Source of the DNA: Haloferax gibbonsii ATCC 33959
Lineage (GTDB): Archaea > Halobacteriota > Halobacteria > Halobacteriales > Haloferacaceae
Direction of reading: 5' to 3'
Assembly: GCF_000336775.1 (NCBI RefSeq)
Contig: NZ_AOLJ01000014.1
Coordinates: 143,478 to 207,477, forward strand
Length of the DNA stretch: 64,000 nucleotides
In this document: positions 51,309-59,069 of the stretch, piece after piece
Numbering within the stretch: position 1 is the first letter of the stretch
Layout of the letters: each line of letters starts with the position of its first letter
Position numbers and translations under genes: made by a program
The notes under the pieces: model-generated
Databases searched by the model: none
What the model was told of the DNA's origin: nothing
The model's input: the letters and a program-made list of their open reading frames with translations, nothing else

Positions 51309-52913
51309 ATGAGCGCGGATCGGGCTCTCTTGGACGAGGCCCTCGAGCGCGGTGAGGAAGAAGGCGGCAACGTCGAGTTCAAAGAACGCCTCACCCGCGC
51401 CGTTCACCTGTCCGACGGCCGGATGGAGTCGCTCGCGGCTCAGCTCCGACACCGGGTGCTCTCCGGCGACGGCGTGGCGACCTACGTGGTCGGCGTCACC
51501 GACGACGGCGGCATCGCCGGCATCCCGCCGGACGACTTCTCCGAGACCATGGACGTGCTGTCGCTTCTGGCCGAGGAGGCCGGCGCACACATCGAAGACG
51601 TGGAGACGTGGGGCGTCGGCGACTCGGCCGAGCGCGGCCTCGTCGGCGTCGCGACCATCCGCGAGGGGGCGATGCTCGACGTGGACGACGACCACATCGT
51701 CGTCGGCACGGCGGGTCACGTCGACCACGGCAAATCGACGCTCGTCGGGTCGCTCGTGACCGGACAGGCCGACAACGGTAACGGCGGCACGCGGTCGTTC
51801 CTCGACGTGCAGCCCCACGAGGTCGAACGCGGCCTGTCGGCGGACCTCTCGTACGCCGTCTACGGCTTTTCCGACGACGGCCCGGTCCACATGCGAAACC
51901 CCCACCGGAAGTCCGACCGGGCGCAAATCGTTCAGGAGGCCGACCGGCTGGTCTCGTTCGTCGATACTGTGGGCCACGAGCCGTGGCTCCGGACGACGAT
52001 TCGCGGCCTCGTCGGTCAGCGTCTCGACTACGGCCTGCTCGTCGTCGCCGCCGACGACGGCCCGACGCGGACGACCCGCGAACACCTCGGCATCCTGCTC
52101 GCGATGGAGCTACCGACGGTCGTCGCCATCACGAAGGTCGACGCCGTCTCCGAGGAGCGCGCGGCCGAGGTGGAACGCGAGGTCGAGCGGCTCCTCCGCG
52201 ACGTGGGTCGGACGCCCCTGAGCGTCGAGCGCCACGGCGTCGACGCCGCAGTCGACGAGATAAGCGAGTCGGTCGTCCCGCTGTTCCTGACGAGCGCGGT
52301 CACGATGGACGGCCTCGACGACCTCGACCGGCTGTTCGAGTCGCTTCCGAAGCGCAGCGCCGCCGAGGGCGACTTCAAGATGTACATCGACCGGACCTAC
52401 TCGGTCACTGGCGTCGGCGCGGTCGCCTCCGGCACGGTCAACTCCGGGGCGGTCGAGGCCGGTGACAAACTGCTCTTGGGACCGATGTCCGACGGCGAGT
52501 TCCGCGAGGTCGAGGTCCGCTCTATCGAGATGCACTACCACCGGGTCGACCGGGCCAACGCCGGCCGCATCGTCGGCATCGCCCTCAAGGGCGTCCGCGA
52601 GTCCGAAATCGAACGGGGGATGGTGCTCCTCCCGGCCGACTCGGAGCCCACCGCCGTCCGCGAGTTCGAGGCCGACGTGATGGTACTCAACCACCCGACG
52701 CGGATTCAGGAGGGCTACGAGCCCGTGGTCCACCTCGAAACCATCTCCGAGGCGGCCGTCTTCCACCCCGACGGGGGGCGGCTCCTGCCGGGCGACACCG
52801 GCACGACCCGCGTGGAGTTCAAGTTCCGACCGTACTTCGTCGAGGAGGGCCAGCGGTTCGTCTTCCGCGAGGGCCGGTCCAAGGGCGTCGGGACCGTGAC
52901 CAAGGTCGACTAA
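51309..52913 (+). CDS. GTPBP1-like translation-factor GTPase
   Basis: A 534-residue GTPase of the EF1A superfamily. G1 is GHVDHGKST at residues 136-144, G3 the DTVGHEP block, G4 ITKVD. The N-terminal 120 residues (NVEFKERL...GVATYVVGVTDDGGIAGI) are the extra domain typical of GTPBP1/GTPBP2, which act in mRNA decay or ribosome rescue in eukaryotes. The C-terminal part has beta-barrel domains 2 and 3. Start MSADRALLDEAL is used; in-frame codons upstream lie in the promoter region. Archaeal function is unknown. Confidence 0.88.
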   Translation: MSADRALLDEALERGEEEGGNVEFKERLTRAVHLSDGRMESLAAQLRHRVLSGDGVATYVVGVTDDGGIAGIPPDDFSETMDVLSLLAEEAGAHIEDVETWGVGDSAERGLVGVATIREGAMLDVDDDHIVVGTAGHVDHGKSTLVGSLVTGQADNGNGGTRSFLDVQPHEVERGLSADLSYAVYGFSDDGPVHMRNPHRKSDRAQIVQEADRLVSFVDTVGHEPWLRTTIRGLVGQRLDYGLLVVAADDGPTRTTREHLGILLAMELPTVVAITKVDAVSEERAAEVEREVERLLRDVGRTPLSVERHGVDAAVDEISESVVPLFLTSAVTMDGLDDLDRLFESLPKRSAAEGDFKMYIDRTYSVTGVGAVASGTVNSGAVEAGDKLLLGPMSDGEFREVEVRSIEMHYHRVDRANAGRIVGIALKGVRESEIERGMVLLPADSEPTAVREFEADVMVLNHPTRIQEGYEPVVHLETISEAAVFHPDGGRLLPGDTGTTRVEFKFRPYFVEEGQRFVFREGRSKGVGTVTKVD

Positions 52914-52953
52914 CGTAACACGGGCGGCGACGCGGGTTCGTCCCCGCCGGCGG

Positions 52954-53445
52954 TCAGGCTGATTCCTCGACCGCGACGTAGCCGTCCGGTTTTCTCGCCG
53001 CCGCGCCGAACAGCACCGCCCAGTCGAGCAGCCGTGCGACCCTGTTTCGCCAGCGCGATTCCCACCCGTCGGGGTCGCGGTGGCGCTCCCAGTTCGGGAC
53101 GGTCGGCTCGAACGCGTCGAAGACCGCGTCCGCAGACCTCGGCTCGTCGCCGAGGGCGTCGAGGGCCTCTCTCGCGCCGAAGACGCTCGCCTCGAAGGCG
53201 GCCCGCAAGTCGTCCCGCGTCGGGTCCTCGCGGACGCGCTCGAAGCCGCGGCTCACCTCGCGGGCGAGGCCGAGCGACTGGCAGAACACGAGCCAGTCGC
53301 GGCCCTCGTCGGGCGTCACGTCGAGTCGGTTCGCCACCCGGCCGCAGCAGTCGTCTTCGGAGCCCGGAATCAGCGGGACGGCGCGGTGGGCGTCCCACAG
53401 TCGGTCGAGGGAGTCCGGCGCGGGCGGGACCGGTTTGCGCCTCAC
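52954..53445 (-). CDS. Conserved haloarchaeal protein coupled to mch
   Basis: A 163-residue soluble, mostly helical protein (RLWDAHRAVPLIPGSEDDCCGRVANRLD, WLVFCQSLGLAREV, FGAREALDALGDEP). A CC pair near residue 35 and Trp/Arg-rich motifs (ESRWRNRVARLLDWAVLF) are conspicuous. Its GTG overlaps the mch stop by 4 nt (GTGA), which implies a shared mRNA and maybe a shared task in one-carbon metabolism. I do not recognise the family. Confidence 0.7.
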   Translation of the reverse strand: MRRKPVPPAPDSLDRLWDAHRAVPLIPGSEDDCCGRVANRLDVTPDEGRDWLVFCQSLGLAREVSRGFERVREDPTRDDLRAAFEASVFGAREALDALGDEPRSADAVFDAFEPTVPNWERHRDPDGWESRWRNRVARLLDWAVLFGAAARKPDGYVAVEESA

Positions 53446-54374
53446 AGTCCGAACGAGTCGGCGAGCACGTCCTCGTCGGTCTCGCCGAGGGCGTACGTCG
53501 GGCCGTCGACCACGTCGACGGTGACCTGCGCGGGGCCGAACACGTCGGGGTCGACCTCGCCGAAGTCCCAGTCGGCGTCCTCGAACAGTTGTTCGAACGG
53601 CACGCCGTAGTCGGGTCCGGCCGTGGAAATCGCGCGGTCGAAGTCGTCGAAGTCCTCGCTGACGGTGACGTGGACGCGCCCGCCGTAGGCGACGGCGTCG
53701 TTCGTCCGTCCCATGGCGACGCTCTCGTCGTAGCTGACGGGGGCGAGCGGGGCGGAACCGTTGATAGAGAGGACGTTCGTCGGGTCGTAGCCCGCCTCGA
53801 AGAGGTTGAACACGGCGAGTTCGGCCGCGCGGGCCGCGCCCGTGACGCTCCCGACGAGCGAGCCGGTCGCGTAGGTCGGCAGGAAGACGGCGCTCGGTTC
53901 GAGGCCGGTCGTCTCCGCGACGTGTTCCGCGACCTCGTCGGTCGGGAGGTCGATGCTCTCGACGGAGAGGACCGTCAGGTCGAACTCGTCGTAGTAGCCG
54001 AGGTGGTGGAACTCCTCTTCCTCGCCGACCAGCGCGCGTGCGGGGCCGGAGCCGAGGCCGTCGAAGTCGTCGAAGGTGAGCTCCCAGCCGGCCTTCTGCG
54101 AGCACAGGAGGGCCAGCGCGGGGCGGTCGGTGGAGAGTTCGACGTGCGGGCGGGGCGTGCCGGCGACCTCGCCCATCCGCGTCTGTACCGTGGCGAGACC
54201 CGCGGTCTGAATCTCCGCGAGGAGCATCCCCGCCTCGACACCGCCGTCGGCGTCGACGCCGAAGTCGATGACCGTCGCGCCCGAGTCGAGTTCGTAGCCC
54301 TCGATGCCGAGTTCCCCGGCGAAATCGAGCGCCTCGTCGACCAGTTCGATGGCCATCCGATTGATGCTGTCCAT
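53442..54374 (-). CDS. mch: Methenyltetrahydromethanopterin cyclohydrolase
   Basis: Interconverts methenyl- and formyl-tetrahydromethanopterin in methanogens. The 310-residue chain matches Mch along its length: SINRMAIELVDEAL at the N-terminus, the AGMLLAEIQTAGLATVQT block, SQKAGWEL, and INGSAPLAPVSYDESVAMGRTNDAVAYGGRVH in the last third (pterin site). Haloarchaea do not make methane, and the usual carrier there is tetrahydrofolate, so the enzyme may serve a folate-like one-carbon pathway or be a retained ancestral gene. Start MDSINRMAIE is canonical. Coupled to the next gene by a GTGA overlap. Confidence 0.9.
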   Translation of the reverse strand: MDSINRMAIELVDEALDFAGELGIEGYELDSGATVIDFGVDADGGVEAGMLLAEIQTAGLATVQTRMGEVAGTPRPHVELSTDRPALALLCSQKAGWELTFDDFDGLGSGPARALVGEEEEFHHLGYYDEFDLTVLSVESIDLPTDEVAEHVAETTGLEPSAVFLPTYATGSLVGSVTGAARAAELAVFNLFEAGYDPTNVLSINGSAPLAPVSYDESVAMGRTNDAVAYGGRVHVTVSEDFDDFDRAISTAGPDYGVPFEQLFEDADWDFGEVDPDVFGPAQVTVDVVDGPTYALGETDEDVLADSFGL

Positions 54375-54498
54375 GCGAGGCGATTGCGCGCCTTCGGCTA
54401 AAGGGTTTGTCAGTCACCCACCGCTCCGGGGCGCGTGGACGTGCCACGTGGGGCGCGTCGCGGGAATGCGCGGCGGGTCGCCGCACCCCCGTGCGACA

Positions 54499-54813
54499 CT
54501 ATTCGCGGTCGCTTCTCGCTTCCCGACCGAGGTGGGCTTCGACTGCGTCGACCTTGTCGGCGGCCGTCTGGTCCTTCGTGCGCTTGTCGTCTATCTTCAG
54601 GAACGTGCTCACGCGGTCGCCGTCGACCGCCTTGTGGGCCGCGCCGACCGCCGCGAGCAGTTCGTCGATGTCGTCGGCCTCGATGACCGTCCCCATCGGA
54701 TTCGTCTCGTAGGACACCTCGAAGTCGTCGAGAGCCGCGACCGCCTTGGCGACCTCGCCCGACATGCTCCCTTCGACGACCGGTGCGACGCTCAGCATCG
54801 CGATGACTGTCAT
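54499..54813 (-). CDS. UPF0045/MTH1187 family protein (thiamine-binding-like)
   Basis: A 104-residue beta-alpha-beta protein of the MTH1187/YkoF group. Typical strands are TVIAMLSVAPVVEGS, VSYETNPMGTVIEAD and VSTFLKIDDKRT. Some members bind thiamine or hydroxymethylpyrimidine; others have no known role. I use the ATG at MTVIAML; four codons upstream is another Met. The 125 bp between this gene and mch contain no other gene. Confidence 0.88.
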   Translation of the reverse strand: MTVIAMLSVAPVVEGSMSGEVAKAVAALDDFEVSYETNPMGTVIEADDIDELLAAVGAAHKAVDGDRVSTFLKIDDKRTKDQTAADKVDAVEAHLGREARSDRE

Positions 54814-54918
54814 GGTCGAACCCACGCGCCACGCGGTAGTAAAACGGAGTGGACCGAGGCTGCCGATTCGATGACGGAACCGACGAGGCTATCTCCTCGA
54901 ACAGCCACAGATTCCGAT

Positions 54919-55086
54919 ATGTTCCAGAGCGAACTCACTCGGGTGGCACTCGTCGCGGGGGCGAACGTCGTCGGCGGGGTGACCCTCGGCTCGGCCATCG
55001 GCGGAACGGTCGGCTACGCGGCGGAGTGGACCGCGACAGGAGCCATCTTGGGGCTGGCGGTCGCCGTCTTCGCCGCCCGGCGATAG
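54919..55086 (+). CDS. Tiny membrane protein with glycine-zipper helices
   Basis: A 55-residue protein of two hydrophobic helices rich in small residues (ALVAGANVVGGVTLGSAIGG and AAEWTATGAILGLAVAVFA) with a basic C-terminal end AARR. Glycine spacing of three or four residues suggests helix packing in the membrane. It lies 66 bp before the BrkB-like gene in the same direction. ATG at 54919 follows a GATTCCGATAT stretch. Unknown function. Confidence 0.55.
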   Translation: MFQSELTRVALVAGANVVGGVTLGSAIGGTVGYAAEWTATGAILGLAVAVFAARR

Positions 55087-55151
55087 CCGCCTCCGCATCC
55101 CCGACTTGGCGGCGCATCGCGCTTTTCTCGTCGGCCGACGTATCAGCGTTC

Positions 55152-56210
55152 ATGAATCCACGTGTCACGAGAGCGCTCACGCTCGGCCGGGCCATCGTCT
55201 ACGAGGTGCGAACCGAGCGGCTCACCTTCATGGCGGGAAGCATCGCTTATGGGGCGTTCGTCTCGCTGTTACCGCTGTTCCTGCTCGTCCTCGCGGCCGT
55301 CTCCGCCACCGGCGACAGCGGCCTCCGCGAGGGCGTCATCGCCGTCATCCAGTCCGTGTTGACCCCCGGCGCGGGCGACGTTATCATCGCCGAACTGGAG
55401 TCGTCGACCCAACTGGCGAGCCTCTCGGTCGTCGGGGTGCTCGTGTTGGTGTGGGGGACGCTTCGCATCTTCCGCGGCCTCGACACCGCCTTCTCGGACA
55501 TCTACGAGTCCGAGGCGGCCAACACCTTCGCCGACCAACTCTCCGACGGCATCGTCGTGCTCGTCACCGTCGCCGTCGCCGTCGTCGCCGGCGCGCTCAT
55601 CGAGTCCGCGCTCCCGGCGCTCGACGGGGCGCTCGGGTGGGCCGTCTACCGCGGGCTCCTCGTGGTCGTCCTGTTCGTGACGTTCTACCCGATGTACTAC
55701 ATCTTCCCCGACGAGGATGTGACCTACCTCGAAGTCGTTCCCGGGACCCTCGTCGCCGCCGTCGGGCTGACGACCTTCGAATCGCTGTTCCGGCTCTACG
55801 TCGAGTTCAGTAGCCGCGCGCCCGAGTCGAGCGTCGTCGCCGGCATCCTCGTCCTCCTGACGTGGCTCTACTTCAGCGGGCTCGTCATCCTCCTCGGCGC
55901 GGCCGTCAACGCGGTGCTGTCGAACCGCTCGCGCGACGTGAACGTCCGCCCGCTGTTCGGCGGCGTCCCCCTCGACTCGCAGACCGACGCGGTGACTCGC
56001 GGCGAGGTGACCGCGGCCATCGAACGACTCGACCACCTCGTGGCGGCCGCGCCGCACGAGGACCTGACGGTTCGCGTCGGCGACGAGTCCGTCACGCTCC
56101 CCCGGCCCGAACGGGTCGTCGCCGACACCGAAACCAGTCGATTCCTGCCGGAGGGGCCTGTCAGACTGGAACTCCGATGGTCCTCGTGGCCTGACAGTCA
56201 GGAGGAGTGA
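55152..56210 (+). CDS. YihY/BrkB-family membrane protein
   Basis: A 352-residue protein with six membrane helices in residues 25-260. Family hallmarks are MAGSIAYGAFVSLLPLFLLVLA in the first helix pair, WGTLRIFRGLDTAFSDIYE, and the helices VVVLFVTFYPMYYIFPDEDV and TWLYFSGLVILLGAAVNAVL near the end. The C-terminal 90 residues are soluble. Often misnamed ribonuclease BN; the true role is unknown but may concern the cell envelope. Start MNPRVTRALTLG is canonical. Confidence 0.9.
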   Translation: MNPRVTRALTLGRAIVYEVRTERLTFMAGSIAYGAFVSLLPLFLLVLAAVSATGDSGLREGVIAVIQSVLTPGAGDVIIAELESSTQLASLSVVGVLVLVWGTLRIFRGLDTAFSDIYESEAANTFADQLSDGIVVLVTVAVAVVAGALIESALPALDGALGWAVYRGLLVVVLFVTFYPMYYIFPDEDVTYLEVVPGTLVAAVGLTTFESLFRLYVEFSSRAPESSVVAGILVLLTWLYFSGLVILLGAAVNAVLSNRSRDVNVRPLFGGVPLDSQTDAVTRGEVTAAIERLDHLVAAAPHEDLTVRVGDESVTLPRPERVVADTETSRFLPEGPVRLELRWSSWPDSQEE

Positions 56211-56248
56211 CGACGGGCGTTATGAGGCTGGCGTGCGTATGCGACACT

Positions 56249-56533
56249 ATGGCAATAAAGACCCCTGCCCGACCGACTCAGCCGGCGCGACCGCTCGAAG
56301 GGGACCGAACGAGGTGGGAGGCCGTGGAGACGACCGCCGAGACCGCCTCCCGCGCGGTTCGGCCTCCGACCGTCGTCGAACACCGGCGACTGCCCGAGAA
56401 GGATTTCGGCGAGGCGCTGCTCGTCTGGCGCTGTGACGACTGCGGCGAACTCGGCTCGCTGACCTCGTTCCCGTCGGGGTGTCCCGACTGCGGCGCGGGT
56501 CGCGAGGCGCTGTTTTACTTCACCGAGGACTGA
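56249..56533 (+). CDS. Rubredoxin-like zinc-ribbon protein
   Basis: A 94-residue protein whose C-terminal half holds CDDCGEL and CPDCGAG, four cysteines for a zinc (or iron) site of rubredoxin type, then the end REALFYFTED. The first 40 residues are basic and Thr/Pro-rich, probably disordered. ATG at 56249 is chosen; a GTG at 56207 overlaps the BrkB stop. I recall a haloarchaeal zinc-ribbon family of this form with unknown function. Confidence 0.75.
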   Translation: MAIKTPARPTQPARPLEGDRTRWEAVETTAETASRAVRPPTVVEHRRLPEKDFGEALLVWRCDDCGELGSLTSFPSGCPDCGAGREALFYFTED

Positions 56534-56603
56534 CGCCTCGGTCGAGCGCGGTCCGCCACCGGCCGACCGCGACCGTTTTCCCGCCGGCCGACGACCCCCG
56601 GAT

Positions 56604-56858
56604 ATGTATCTCTCTCACCCCGTCCGTCGCATGCGCGACGACCCCCTCGACGACGAGGTCGCGGAACTCCGCGTCGAACCCGCGGACGACGACGCCCGCG
56701 CCGCGCTCGAAACCCGCGTCGAGTCGCTCGGCGGCAGCCTCGAACGCGAACTCCGGTTCGGCGGCGTCGTGGTCTCGCTCGCCGAGTCGGCCGTCTCCGA
56801 CCTCTGCGAACTCGACGGTATCGAGCGAATCGAGACGGTCGACACGCTCGGCTACTGA
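56604..56858 (+). CDS. Small acidic protein of unknown function
   Basis: An 84-residue soluble protein with an alpha-beta-alpha-beta pattern: a helix with ALETRVESLGG, a strand ELRFGGVVVSL, a helix ESAVSDLCELDG and a last strand IERIETVDTL. This resembles short ferredoxin-like folds such as ACT or I9 domains. ATG at 56604 is used; a Met at 56631 would shorten it by nine residues. Single gene 70 bp after the zinc ribbon. Confidence 0.6.
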   Translation: MYLSHPVRRMRDDPLDDEVAELRVEPADDDARAALETRVESLGGSLERELRFGGVVVSLAESAVSDLCELDGIERIETVDTLGY

Positions 56859-56933
56859 TTCTTCGCCCACGCGTGCGAGGCCAGAACCGCGACTGTTGTC
56901 AACTGTTTAGTGTATTCTCTGCGGACGTTCCGT

Positions 56934-57161
56934 ATGGTCTCCCTCCATTCCCGCGTCACGCGAGTGGTCGGCGTCGTCGCCGCCGCCGTCGGCGCGTCCG
57001 CCGCGCTCTCCGCCAGCGAGTTCGGCATCGAACTCCGTGAGAGCACCGCGCCCGCCTCGCTCATCACACGCCTCGCCACCCGGTCGCCGCTCGAATTCGG
57101 CGCGCTACTCGTCGTGTTCGCGGCCGCTATCGTCCTCGTGACGGTTCCGATCGACTCATGA
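56934..57161 (+). CDS. Small two-helix membrane protein
   Basis: A 75-residue protein with an N-terminal helix (VTRVVGVVAAAVGASAALSA) and a C-terminal helix (GALLVVFAAAIVLVTVPI), a short polar loop between. Its stop overlaps the start of the next small membrane gene by 4 nt (ATGA), so the two are co-translated. No homolog recognised. Confidence 0.6.
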   Translation: MVSLHSRVTRVVGVVAAAVGASAALSASEFGIELRESTAPASLITRLATRSPLEFGALLVVFAAAIVLVTVPIDS

Positions 57162-57448
57162 GCGTGCTCGCCGAACTCGGGGGCGTTTTCCTGCTCGTCG
57201 CGTACCTGTTGCTCCTCGCGGGCACGGCCGTGCAGTACCGGCGCGGAACGCTCTCCGCTCCGCGGGCGGTTCTCCTCGTCGGGATGTGTCTCACGTGGCT
57301 CTCGTACGCCCTCTTACAGGTGACGCAGTCCGGGACCGTGCCGACGGGAACGCCGCTCAACTACGCCCTCGACGCGCTCGCCGTCGTTGTCCTCGTCGTC
57401 GGCGTGGCCGCGATGGTCTGGTGGTGGCGGGCGCGGGACGAAACGTGA
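57158..57448 (+). CDS. Small three-helix membrane protein
   Basis: A 96-residue protein with three hydrophobic helices (LGGVFLLVAYLLLLAGTAVQY, AVLLVGMCLTWLSYALLQV and LDALAVVVLVVGVAAMVWWW) and a basic stretch RRGTLSAPRA. Overlaps the preceding gene by 4 nt. Probably works with it in the membrane; function unknown. Confidence 0.6.
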   Translation: MSVLAELGGVFLLVAYLLLLAGTAVQYRRGTLSAPRAVLLVGMCLTWLSYALLQVTQSGTVPTGTPLNYALDALAVVVLVVGVAAMVWWWRARDET

Positions 57449-57490
57449 GTTCTCGGGGACGCGTCGGTGACTGAGTTTCGTTCAGAGAAG

Positions 57491-57562
57491 TGCGTCGGCT
57501 GGGATTTGAACTCCACTCGCTCACTCGCGTTCGCTCGCTAGTTCAAATCCCAGCGTCCCGCA
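57491..57562. repeat. tRNA-like half-repeat pair 1 (inverted)
   Basis: The left arm 57491-57511 is identical to the 3' end of the tRNA-Gly at 57780 (21 nt). The right arm 57541-57562 reads GTTCAAATCCCAGCGTCCCGCA on the plus strand, a T-loop plus acceptor-like end. Thirteen bases of the arms (57499-57511 and 57541-57553) are perfect inverse complements. Between them lies CGCTCACTCGCGTTCGCTCG, a common haloarchaeal palindromic filler. Neither arm is a complete tRNA. Confidence 0.7.
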
Positions 57563-57626
57563 TTCACAACTCACAGTCCGAGCGACACGCACAGCGGTCG
57601 CTCGGAAGGTAGATTCGTTGTAGAAG

Positions 57627-57719
57627 TGCGTCGGCTGGGATTTGAACCGAACCCAGACGTGCTCGCTCACTTCGTTCGCTGTGCGCGACTGGTCGGGTTC
57701 AGAATCCCTCTTGGCCGCA
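57627..57719. repeat. tRNA-like half-repeat pair 2 (inverted)
   Basis: The left arm 57627-57647 again copies 21 nt of the tRNA-Gly 3' end. The right arm 57695-57719 begins GGGTTCAGAATCCC and ends GGCCGCA, like a tRNA T arm and acceptor in the opposite direction. The ends GAAGTGCG and CGCACTTC mirror each other. The centre holds GCTCGCTCACTTCGTTCGCT. The gap 57449-57779 contains these two structures and no gene. Confidence 0.65.
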
Positions 57720-57779
57720 CTTCTTCACTCCACGGAAACTCGGAGTCTGACGACTCCTCGTTTGGTACCGTTCAGAAAG

Positions 57780-57850
57780 TGCGTCGGCTGGGATTTGAAC
57801 CCAGGTTGTGACCATGGCAAGGTCACGTGATACCACTACACTACCGACGC
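57780..57850 (-). tRNA. tRNA-Gly(GCC), copy 1
   Basis: The minus strand folds into a full cloverleaf of 71 nt: acceptor GCGTCGG with CCGACGC, D arm GTG...CAC, anticodon stem TGACC/GGTCA around loop TTGCCAT, T arm CTGGG-TTCAAAT-CCCAG, discriminator A, no encoded CCA. The anticodon GCC at 57816-57818 (plus-strand ggc) reads glycine codons GGC and GGU. It is separated from copy 2 by 12 nt and probably is transcribed after it. Confidence 0.97.
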
Positions 57851-57862
57851 ATGTGGTGGAAG

Positions 57863-57933
57863 TGCGCTGGCTGGGATTTGAACCCAGGTTGTGACCATGG
57901 CAAGGTCACGTGATACCACTACACTACCAGCGC
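57863..57933 (-). tRNA. tRNA-Gly(GCC), copy 2
   Basis: Same sequence as copy 1 apart from the acceptor stem, GCGCTGG/CCAGCGC, in which the pairs change together and stay base-paired. The anticodon loop TTGCCAT is identical. Compensated changes show that both genes are functional. It lies nearest to the promoter of the pair. Confidence 0.97.
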
Positions 57934-57983
57934 ATTCCGCGTGTATCGTGGCGTGCTGCTGCGTTACTCGATAGTGTCGGGTT

Positions 57984-57992
57984 GATAAATAA
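57984..57992 (-). promoter_or_regulatory. Putative promoter of the tRNA-Gly pair
   Basis: TTATTTATC on the minus strand, 51-59 nt before the 5' end of copy 2. This leaves a leader of about 25 nt that tRNA processing would remove. The rest of 57934-58160 shows no gene. Confidence 0.5.
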
Positions 57993-58161
57993 GACTTGCG
58001 AAACGGGGGAGAAATCGGGCGACGGCGCGCCACCTGCTACCACGTGAGATTCGCCTTCGCCGACCTGTCGTCGACCGTGTAATTACGTACCACGCGTCAT
58101 TCGCCAATCGTCCACAAACTGGGTCGTGGGACGCTCTACCACCCCAGAACGGATTCGCTAC

Positions 58162-58169
58162 TCTTTTAG
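58162..58169 (+). promoter_or_regulatory. Putative TATA box for the S10 operon start
   Basis: TCTTTTAG-type sequence (CTTTTAGG) some 54-61 nt before the first gene of the ribosomal operon. Transcription would start at about 58190-58195, giving a leader of about 30 nt which contains a four-codon ORF at 58212. Confidence 0.4.
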
Positions 58170-58211
58170 GTAGGCCCCCGGTACAAACGCCACAGTCTAG
58201 ACGAGACGAGG

Positions 58212-58226
58212 ATGAACCCGGCATGA
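58212..58226 (+). other. Four-codon upstream ORF overlapping the methyltransferase start
   Basis: ATG-AAC-CCG-GCA-TGA, preceded by GAGG at 58208-58211, ends with its stop overlapping the ATG of the next gene by 4 nt (ATGA). Such an arrangement can couple translation or restrain it. It is very short, so chance is possible. Confidence 0.35.
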
Positions 58227-59065
58227 AACTCAGCGTACTCGTGCCGTCCTCACTCGTCCGGGAAGCCGAAGATCAACGCGAGGCAACTCGCAAACTCGGC
58301 TACGTCGCCCGCGCGGCGGCGGTCTTCCGGGCGAACGAACTCGTCGTCTTCCCCGACGAAGACGGCGAGAACAAGTGGGGCGGCGAGTTCGTCGAAACCG
58401 TACTTCGGTACGCCGCGACGCCCCCCTACCTCCGCAAGGAGGTCTGGGGTAAGCGCGACGAACTCCGCTACGCTGGTATCCTGCCGCCCGTTCTCGTGGC
58501 GTCTACGACCGCGGACGACTCTGACGAGTCGCCCGCGTTGCGAGAAGGAATCGTGACCGAGGTCGGACCTGACGACCGCGTTCGGGTCAATTGCGGAATG
58601 CAACACCCGATCTCCCTGTTCGTCCCTCCCGGGATGGACCTCACAGAGGGAGAGCGCGTCGCTGTCAGGATCTCTTCGCGAGAACCGGTCCGTGCGCGGA
58701 TCGTCGACGAGCCCCTCCCGGGCTTCGACGTATCCCGCATGGACCTCACGGAAGCACTCGGCAGGCCAGATGCGGGCGTGCGAATCGCCACGTCTCGCTA
58801 TGGCGAACCGCTGTCGGTCCCCACATTGGGCGACTTGACGGCCCGCATCACCGATGCCGGCGGCATGACCGTCGTCTTCGGGTCGCCGGGCCGTGGGCTT
58901 CCGGACATGCTCGGGATGTCTCCCGAGGATGTTGCAGACGTCGAACCTTCCGTTGGTCCGGGGTTCGACCTCTGGCTCAATACGATTCCGCGACAGGGCA
59001 GCGAGGTCGTGCGAACAGAAGAAGCGATGTTCGCCTCCCTCGCCTCCCTGACACTCACGGAGTGA
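58223..59065 (+). CDS. SPOUT-class RNA methyltransferase (C9orf114/SPOUT1-like)
   Basis: A 280-residue putative rRNA methyltransferase found just before L3 in many archaea. The N-terminal SPOUT half contains KLSVLVPSSLVREA and VVFPDEDGENKWGG; a beta-barrel insertion (about residues 100-170, with VRVNCGMQHPISLF) interrupts it; the C-terminal knot carries VVFGSPGRGLPDML, the SAM loop. Its human relative methylates 28S rRNA uridine; archaeal target not proven. The stop lies 4 nt before the L3 ATG, so it is the first gene of the ribosomal operon here. Confidence 0.9.
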   Translation: MKLSVLVPSSLVREAEDQREATRKLGYVARAAAVFRANELVVFPDEDGENKWGGEFVETVLRYAATPPYLRKEVWGKRDELRYAGILPPVLVASTTADDSDESPALREGIVTEVGPDDRVRVNCGMQHPISLFVPPGMDLTEGERVAVRISSREPVRARIVDEPLPGFDVSRMDLTEALGRPDAGVRIATSRYGEPLSVPTLGDLTARITDAGGMTVVFGSPGRGLPDMLGMSPEDVADVEPSVGPGFDLWLNTIPRQGSEVVRTEEAMFASLASLTLTE

Positions 59066-59069
59066 ATCC

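Noticed and set aside
57620-57720. Possible extra tRNA genes near tRNA-Gly
   Set aside because: No D arm or anticodon arm can be formed with the acceptor-like ends; only 3' halves are present.
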